A DNA stretch of 64,000 nucleotides from Bog-473 sp963756025 (GTDB lineage Bacteria; Actinomycetota; Acidimicrobiia; Acidimicrobiales; RAAP-2), in the NCBI GenBank assembly GCA_963756025.1, contig CAVWMF010000001.1, forward strand, positions 744,001 to 808,000, read 5' to 3'. This document shows, piece after piece, positions 58,546 through 64,000 of the stretch; the first letter of the stretch is position 1; every line of letters starts with the position of its first letter. The notes under the pieces are model-generated. The model worked only from the letters and a program-made list of their open reading frames with translations, made no database searches and was not told the DNA's origin. Made by a program: the position numbers and the translations under genes.

Positions 58546-60222
58546 TCAAGAGTGTTTGGAGTTCAGGACCCACCGCCGGACCCTCAACCCATGCAAGATC
58601 ACCATCGGAATCGTTGCAACGAGAATCCACAGGTCAAGTCCGATTGACCAATTGTCAAGATAGAGGAGGTCGAGTCTCCGGTACGCGTGAAACGAGGGGC
58701 TGTCTCGGGCTTCGAGCTGCCACAGCCCGGTCACCCCGGGTTTTACATCGTGGCGCCGCAGCAGCGCTGCATCGAATTGCGCCACCTCGTCGGGGAGGGC
58801 GGGGCGCGGACCCACGAGGCTCATTTTGCCCGATAGGACGTTGAAGAGCTGGGGGAGTTCGTCGACGCTCAGCGCCCGCAGGACCGCCCCTACCCTGGTC
58901 ACACGTGGATCAACTGCTGCCTTGAACAGGGGTCCGTCGGTTCTTTCATTGATCCGCGACAGGTGCTCGATGGAGCTGTCCGCTGCGACGGCCATGCTCC
59001 GCAACTTGTAGACGACGAAAGGGTGCTGGTGCAGCCCGATCCTCGTCTGCCGATAAAGCGCCGGCCCCTTACCTTCAATTCGGATGGCGATCCACGCTAG
59101 AAGCAGGATCGGGGCAACGATAATCACAGCGAAGCCGGCTCCGATCACATCCATCACACGCTTCGCTGCTAATTGCCAACTGGCACGCCGGCCGGGTTCG
59201 ACGTACAGAAACGCCTCGCCACTGACGGGAACATGACGGATCCGGCGGGTCGCCAATCCCCGAAACCCGGGACAGATCTGGACGTGGAGACCATGAGCCG
59301 TGCTCAGCTCGATCACATGGCGAATCTCCGCTGCCGAGAGTGCATTCGCAACGACCAGGACGCCAGTCGACTCCGTCTTTATGGCGAGATCGGGGAGCCC
59401 GTCGATGGTCCGGTCGTTGGGCAACTCTGCCCATTCGGGACAAAACCTCGGCTCACCGATGATTCCTCTCACCTCATATCCGAGCTCAGGCTGCGCATGG
59501 AGCATCCTCCACACATCCACAGCGTCCTCGTCAGTCCCTACCATTACGATGCCTCGGCGGTATCGCCCCTGGGCGCGTTGAGCGGTCAGCCATTGGCCGA
59601 AGGCCCACCGCAGAACCATGAGCGCCAGGACACATGATCCTGCCGCCACGATCACCGCACTATCGTCACCAATGGAGGCGGCCTTGACCAGCCCGAAGGT
59701 CGCGGCACCGGCGAAACAAGCAACCGCGATCCGCGCAGTCTCGCGACTGCGTTGGATGCATAGCCGAGATCTGTAGAGTCCGAGTAGCGGCATGGACGCC
59801 AGTGTGACGAGGATTGCAACGCCGACCGCCCCCAGTCGGCGGCTCGGAGCCACACCTGGTGTGCCGAAGGTGCCCAAGACCACCCAGGTCGCGACGACCG
59901 CGGCGACGTCGAGGACAAGCAGCCGTGCCCGGAGACCGCTGCTTCGTCCGTGGATCGACGCCGCCGGCGGGGACGCCGGTGCGCTCGACGTACCCTCGGG
60001 CGCGACGATTCCACCAAGAGCATCGACGAGGTCAAGTGGAGACAAGTCGGGCAGCGGCGCCAGCGTGGCCTGCTCGGCCGACGCAGCTAGCGGATCCGTA
60101 CTCAGATCCGATGACACGACGAGAGCCCCCCCGGAACCAAGAACTCGATCCGAGTCTCTCCTTGCATCCGTCCGCGCCCGAGCGTCAGATCCACGGCCAG
60201 GGACCGCCAGACGGCTGGTCAA
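58546..60222 (-). CDS. Polyprenyl glycosylphosphotransferase (exopolysaccharide initiating sugar transferase)
   Basis: 558 residues. Around 95-230 four to five membrane helices (LLVLDVAAVVATWVVLGTFG, VAILVTLASMPLLGLY); CoA-binding-like domain ~245-340 ('GIVMVGTDEDAVDVWRMLHA'); C-terminal sugar transferase ~365-558: 'AAKRVMDVIGAGFAVIIVAP', 'QTRIGLHQHPFVVYKLRSMA', 'LSVDELPQLFNVLSGKMSLV', 'GPRPALPDE', 'VKPGVTGLWQLEARDSPSFH'. It loads the first sugar phosphate onto undecaprenyl phosphate. Confidence 0.93.
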   Translation of the reverse strand: MTSRLAVPGRGSDARARTDARRDSDRVLGSGGALVVSSDLSTDPLAASAEQATLAPLPDLSPLDLVDALGGIVAPEGTSSAPASPPAASIHGRSSGLRARLLVLDVAAVVATWVVLGTFGTPGVAPSRRLGAVGVAILVTLASMPLLGLYRSRLCIQRSRETARIAVACFAGAATFGLVKAASIGDDSAVIVAAGSCVLALMVLRWAFGQWLTAQRAQGRYRRGIVMVGTDEDAVDVWRMLHAQPELGYEVRGIIGEPRFCPEWAELPNDRTIDGLPDLAIKTESTGVLVVANALSAAEIRHVIELSTAHGLHVQICPGFRGLATRRIRHVPVSGEAFLYVEPGRRASWQLAAKRVMDVIGAGFAVIIVAPILLLAWIAIRIEGKGPALYRQTRIGLHQHPFVVYKLRSMAVAADSSIEHLSRINERTDGPLFKAAVDPRVTRVGAVLRALSVDELPQLFNVLSGKMSLVGPRPALPDEVAQFDAALLRRHDVKPGVTGLWQLEARDSPSFHAYRRLDLLYLDNWSIGLDLWILVATIPMVILHGLRVRRWVLNSKHS

Positions 60223-60315
60223 CGTCTACCCACCTGAAGTGCGCGCGCGGCCATGGCCTGGGCACGACTCGACGAAGAAAACGGATCGGTTGCGTGCTCA
60301 TTGGGAGGGGAGCGT

Positions 60316-60849
60316 ATGGATCGTGATACGCGTTGGCACGAAGACACTGGTCGTTTGATTGCATCCACGGGTCGGGGTCGATCACAATTGCCAACGGCCC
60401 GGGTAAAATCAGCCTCAACGCAATCGTTGAGGGGGCTTCACTTGCAAGAAAGGCTCAGTTCGCCAGAGCCCGCGGAGCAGGACTTTGCCAATACCGAGCA
60501 GTGCGAAGCCTGCCATGTCGTACGGTCCGGAGTATCACACGGCGTCGGGCCATGGATCGTGGGGGCCGAGCTGACGGTCGAATCAGACGTCCTCATAATC
60601 AGTGGGCCGCACATCGTCGGCCAGGTAATCATTCCCCGTCAACACATCGGCGGCCTCGAGGAACTCCCTCCGCCCCGTCGTGCCCATCTCCTGGCCGCCG
60701 TCCGCCGGGCCGTCAAAGTGGTCGCGGCCGGGCATGCCACGTCACCGGTCCGTGTGGTCGTGTCGACAGACTCGCCGGCGTCGTCGTCCCACTTCTGTTT
60801 CCACGTGGCGCCCGCGGATCCGGTTGCTTCTCAGGCAACCTGGCCGTAG
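60316..60849 (+). CDS. HIT-like fold protein with incomplete catalytic motif
   Basis: 177 residues from the ATG at 60316. After a ~50-residue variable start: 'EQCEACHVVRSGVSHGVGPW', 'LIISGPHIVGQVIIPRQHIG', 'LEELPPPRRAHLLAAVRRAV' and 'ASSSHFCFHVAP'. The layout follows HIT nucleotide hydrolases, but the HxHxH motif is reduced to HFCFH. May bind nucleotides or sugar nucleotides without hydrolysis. Divergent from the sugar transferase. Confidence 0.65.
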   Translation: MDRDTRWHEDTGRLIASTGRGRSQLPTARVKSASTQSLRGLHLQERLSSPEPAEQDFANTEQCEACHVVRSGVSHGVGPWIVGAELTVESDVLIISGPHIVGQVIIPRQHIGGLEELPPPRRAHLLAAVRRAVKVVAAGHATSPVRVVVSTDSPASSSHFCFHVAPADPVASQATWP

Positions 60850-61318
60850 CATGCTGGACTTTTGCATCTCCTCACCATCGTTCGCGCGGCATAACGATGG
60901 GTGCGCTCGCCTCCGGACAGTCCTCTTTCGACTACCTCTCGCGAACGTGCCGCTCACTGTCGGTGGACCGAATCGACACCGGACCTGGCAAAAAAGTGAC
61001 TTTAGCCCCTAACGGGGCTTGAGCATCGAAGCCATAGTTACCATGCTGGCTCTTCTCTGCAGGAGACGCACGTTGAACAAGGGCGGGGAAGCCCTCAACG
61101 GCTCTCGAATCCGAAGGGCACGCGAAATGTCGGTGACGCGAGCCTCACTATGAGGATAGGAGTCGATCAATTGCGATGAGTACGGACCGATTCGGAGCGG
61201 TCCACAGAGGCATGGGACCACAGCGGATCTGTTGCGACAGGTGAGCGGTGACCACTCTGAACCGGGTTGGAGGAACGACGGTGACGCCGTTCCGTTCGCG
61301 CGTACGGCCCGGTCGTCC
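60850..61318. other. Intergenic region with one hairpin
   Basis: No gene supported. AGCCCC (61004-61009) and GGGGCT (61014-61019) form a short hairpin after an A6 stretch; it could terminate the HIT-like gene or lie in the leader of the regulator gene. Confidence 0.45.
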
Positions 61319-62059
61319 ATGAGCGGTAACGGCAAGAGCTCTCCCGAGGCTCTGGTACACCGCCGGGCCGCCCGGGTCCTGATTGCCGGAAGCAATCTCT
61401 TCGCCGGTACTCTGGCTCGCACGCTGCGAACGCATGGGCTCATGACCACGCATACAGGAGCCAGCGCTGAGGAGATTGCGCAGAAGTTGGAATGGGGGCC
61501 GGACCTCGTCGTGATAGACCTCCGGCCCTTTGACGTCAAGCCCGGATCAGTTATCGTCAGGCGTACACAACGAGCCGGATGCAAGGTGTGCGTTATTGAT
61601 CACGCCGGAGACGGCGGCCGACCCTCTGCCTGGCTGCGGGCCGGATCGTCAGCCGTCGTCGGCGAGGACGAACCATTCGACGAATTTTTTCAGACGATAA
61701 CCCGGCTCCTGCGTATCAGTCCTGCTCGTAGCGCTTCGCGAGGAGTTGTCGGATCGAAAGCCGGGGCATCTGACGGACGGAGACGGGGCTTCCGCCCCGA
61801 GCTGTTCGCCGGATTGACCGAGCGCGAACAATTCGTTCTGTCAGAGCTCATGGAGGGCCATGGGGCAGAAGATATTGCGAAGGCAGCCTTCGTGTCGATC
61901 TCGACCGTCCGGTCACAAATCAAAGCAATCCTACAGAAGCTCGGAGTGAACTCCCAACTCGCCGCCGTTGCGATGGCCCGCCGTGCCGGGTGGTCGTTGG
62001 AGCTACCGATCAAGCGCCCTCAGAAATCGTCGAATCCAAGGCGTCACCAAGCTTCCTGA
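61319..62059 (+). CDS. LuxR-type response-regulator-like transcription factor
   Basis: 246 residues from the ATG at 61319; a TTG at 61232 would add 29. Receiver-like domain ~20-130: 'ARVLIAGSNLFAGTLARTLR', 'GPDLVVIDLRPFDV' (Asp at the phosphorylation strand), 'AWLRAGSSAVVGEDE'. LuxR HTH ~175-235: 'LFAGLTEREQFVLSELMEGH', 'AEDIAKAAFVSISTVRSQIK', 'ILQKLGVNSQLAAVA'. No kinase beside it. Location suggests control of the polysaccharide genes. Confidence 0.88.
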   Translation: MSGNGKSSPEALVHRRAARVLIAGSNLFAGTLARTLRTHGLMTTHTGASAEEIAQKLEWGPDLVVIDLRPFDVKPGSVIVRRTQRAGCKVCVIDHAGDGGRPSAWLRAGSSAVVGEDEPFDEFFQTITRLLRISPARSASRGVVGSKAGASDGRRRGFRPELFAGLTEREQFVLSELMEGHGAEDIAKAAFVSISTVRSQIKAILQKLGVNSQLAAVAMARRAGWSLELPIKRPQKSSNPRRHQAS

Positions 62060-62212
62060 CCGTACAGGGGAGATCTGGGCCGCCGGAGCTCACCGAGGGA
62101 AGACGTCCTCAACATGATCATCCGTTGTGTATTTCAGCGACGCAGATCCGCTCATGTTGTTCATGATCGCATCACGTTGCGGGCTGGCTCCCCTACTTAC
62201 GCATCCGAACGC

Positions 62213-63529
62213 ATGAGGGTCGCAGTATTCGGTCTCGGCTATGTCGGTACCGTCTCCGCCGCGTGTCTGGCTGCGAACGGCCACGACGTCTGTGGGGTCG
62301 ACCCGGACGAAATGAAGGTGGCGACCATTTCGGCTGGACGCAGTCCGGTGGTCGAGCCCGGGCTTCAAGAGCTGGTTGCGAATGCGGTCGCCGCCGGCAC
62401 GCTCCGTGCGTCTGTCCGGCCAGCTGACGCATTGGAGAACGCCGACGTCTCCCTGGTCTGTGTCGGCACGCCATCCACTTCGAGCGGAGGGGCCAATCTC
62501 GCCTACATCTACCGCGTTGTGGAAGACCTCGTCCAACCCCTGTCCGAGTCACTCCAACAGGAGGGGAGTCACACGATCATCATCCGGAGCACGGTACCCC
62601 CGGGCACCGTTGAAGACGTGACTGCGGTCGTGGACAGTTCGTTCGGAGACGCCGGACCAGAAGTCTCGGTTGCCGTATGTCCGGAGTTCCTCCGCGAAGG
62701 CACCGGCGTGGCTGATTTCTTGTCTCCGCCCTTCACGGTCATCGGATCGTTGGATCTGCGGGCGATCGACAATGCATCACGGCTATTCGCCTTCCTCGAG
62801 GCACCACTGCGCGTCGTTCACCCCCGTACTGCCGAAGGCCTCAAGTATGCGTGCAACGCGTTCCATGCGACGAAGGTGACTTTCGCCAACGAACTCGGGC
62901 GAATCTTGAGCCGGCTCGGTGTCGACAGCCGAGAGGTCATGGGGATCCTCTGCGAGGACACCGAGCTGAACATCTCCCCCAAGTATCTCCGACCAGGTTT
63001 CGCTTTCGGGGGGTCATGTCTGCCGAAAGACCTTCGTTCACTCCTTTACCTCGCGAGAAACGAGAGCATCGACGTCCCCCTACTCTCCGGTGCGCTGTCG
63101 AGCAACCGGCTGACGATCGACGAGGCCATCGACCGAGTCGTCGCCAGCGACGGATTCCGGGTCGCTCTGCTCGGTCTGAGCTTCAAGCAGGGAAGCGACG
63201 ATCTCCGCGAGAGTCCATACGTCGATCTGGCAGAAACCCTGCTCGGGAAGGGGTACGACGTACGCATCTACGACCCCACCCTCAACCCTTCCTCTCTCGT
63301 CGGTACGAATCGTCAGTATGTGGAGTCGAAGCTCCCCCACCTCAAGCGGATCCTTACCAACGGACCTCAAGAGGCTCTTCGGGGTGCTGACATCGCAATC
63401 GTTTCGCACGCGACGCCAGAAGTGATCGCGGCTCTTTTGGCCTCCCCCCCTGAGAGGATCATCGACCTCGCCGGTCACCTCGGACCCGATATAGAAGCTC
63501 TGGAGTGCTACGAGGGCTTCGCTTGGTGA
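62213..63529 (+). CDS. UDP-glucose/GDP-mannose 6-dehydrogenase
   Basis: 438 residues from the ATG at 62213. NAD fold 'RVAVFGLGYVGTVSAACLAA' and 'NGHDVCGVDPDEMKVATISA', 'SLVCVGTPSTSSGGANLAYI', 'SVAVCPEFLREGTGVADFL', catalytic Cys in 'AFGGSCLPKDLRSLLYLA', and C-terminal 'RVALLGLSFKQGSDDLRESP'. Sequence details (CPEFLREG, GGSCLPKD) are closest to the GDP-mannose dehydrogenase branch, but UDP-sugars are possible. It supplies a uronic acid nucleotide for the surface polymer. Confidence 0.92.
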   Translation: MRVAVFGLGYVGTVSAACLAANGHDVCGVDPDEMKVATISAGRSPVVEPGLQELVANAVAAGTLRASVRPADALENADVSLVCVGTPSTSSGGANLAYIYRVVEDLVQPLSESLQQEGSHTIIIRSTVPPGTVEDVTAVVDSSFGDAGPEVSVAVCPEFLREGTGVADFLSPPFTVIGSLDLRAIDNASRLFAFLEAPLRVVHPRTAEGLKYACNAFHATKVTFANELGRILSRLGVDSREVMGILCEDTELNISPKYLRPGFAFGGSCLPKDLRSLLYLARNESIDVPLLSGALSSNRLTIDEAIDRVVASDGFRVALLGLSFKQGSDDLRESPYVDLAETLLGKGYDVRIYDPTLNPSSLVGTNRQYVESKLPHLKRILTNGPQEALRGADIAIVSHATPEVIAALLASPPERIIDLAGHLGPDIEALECYEGFAW

Positions 63530-64000
63530 GCGACAGTCGACACAGAGCGCAGGGTCGAGAGAAGGAACGCTACGCATCGCCTAACGCCCAAAAACGCGGG
63601 CGCGTCCTCATATTGGTCCAGAACCTGTCGGTGCCATTCGATCGGCGCGTCTGGCTTGAGTGCCAGTCGCTGATCGCGGCCGGGTTCCAGGTCACTGTAG
63701 TGTGCCCGAAGGCTCCCGGCGATCCGACCTACTACCGATTGCGCGGCGTCGATCTGTTCAAGTACCGACCGTATGCTCCTGGCACGTCGAGCTTCTCCTT
63801 CGTCCTCGAGTACTTGCATTCATTTATCATGACGCTGGTGCTCAGCCTGCGGGCAAGCTTCCGCGGCCGATTCGACATTGTTCAGAGTTGCAATCCCCCG
63901 GACCTCTTCTGGCCCATTGGAATTCTCTTTCGTGTGCTCCACGGCTCGTCCTTCGTGTTCGATCACCACGATCTCTGCCCGGAGCTCTTTCAGTCTCGTT
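63526..64000 (+). CDS. Glycosyltransferase family 4-type, N-terminal part (cut by window edge)
   Basis: GTG at 63526 overlaps the dehydrogenase stop (GTGA). After a polar start: 'RVLILVQNLSVPFDRRVWLE', 'CQSLIAAGFQVTVVCPKAPG', 'RLRGVDLFKYRPYAPGTSS', 'FDIVQSCNPPDLFWPIGILF' and 'FVFDHHDLCPELFQ', the donor-independent N-terminal Rossmann half of WbuB-like GT4 enzymes. The frame is open to base 64000. Confidence 0.88.
   Translation, partial: MSDSRHRAQGREKERYASPNAQKRGRVLILVQNLSVPFDRRVWLECQSLIAAGFQVTVVCPKAPGDPTYYRLRGVDLFKYRPYAPGTSSFSFVLEYLHSFIMTLVLSLRASFRGRFDIVQSCNPPDLFWPIGILFRVLHGSSFVFDHHDLCPELFQSR

Overview
The window is a 64 kb piece of a high-GC actinobacterial chromosome. I infer class Acidimicrobiia or a close relative. 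The grounds are a SigF/anti-sigma/STAS stress module with SigF-type promoters, an F420-type oxidoreductase, a class F-like sortase, secreted proteins built from 'DGGVFxFGDA' repeats, and a form II-type CO dehydrogenase operon. No rRNA, tRNA, CRISPR array or intact transposon was seen, so the assignment rests on gene families only.

Layout. 0-9.4 kb: a GAF protein cut by the left edge, a thioredoxin-like lipoprotein/secreted protein, a CBM48-CYTH-CHAD fusion, the SigF operon with its own SigF-like promoter and two similar promoters on neighbouring small genes, then cupin, YceH, cNMP-binding, LLM oxidoreductase and STAS genes. 9.4-16.8 kb: a degraded GAF fragment, an orphan HicB-like antitoxin, a strong palindromic operator between two divergent genes, a sortase with its own substrate, and a GAF-GGDEF-EAL protein. 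16.8-23.7 kb: a periplasmic binding protein, SDR, CPA2 antiporter, NYN nuclease, VOC protein and a secreted beta-helix/propeller protein.

23.7-56 kb is dominated by molybdenum enzymology: a cox operon (coxS-M-L-D-E, a MocA-like cytidylyltransferase, coxG); a cofactor operon (mogA-type, two XdhC genes, moaE, moeA, moaA, moaD, moaC); two sulfite-oxidase-fold proteins with an FAD reductase and a cytochrome b; a second xanthine dehydrogenase-family operon; and modA / regulator / modBC for molybdate uptake. Together these cover metal import, cofactor synthesis, cytidylylation, sulfuration/insertion and several end-user enzymes. They are interrupted by a giant repetitive secreted esterase-like gene (31.4-35.2 kb) and a small decayed mobile element (35.6-36.7 kb).

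56-64 kb is a cell-surface polysaccharide region: DUF218 protein, a sigma factor/small protein/methyltransferase operon, a polyprenyl glycosylphosphotransferase, a HIT-like protein, a LuxR-type regulator, a UDP-glucose/GDP-mannose dehydrogenase and a glycosyltransferase cut by the right edge.

A recurring oddity is single-base frame breaks in genes that otherwise look intact (CHAD protein, MocA-like, CoxE, the repeat protein, MoaA, cytochrome b, a sulfite-oxidase-like protein, a methyltransferase and a small protein). The number and spread point to indel errors in the assembly more than to gene decay, but only reads or a relative's genome can decide. Those genes are annotated over their full inferred extent, with the break noted.
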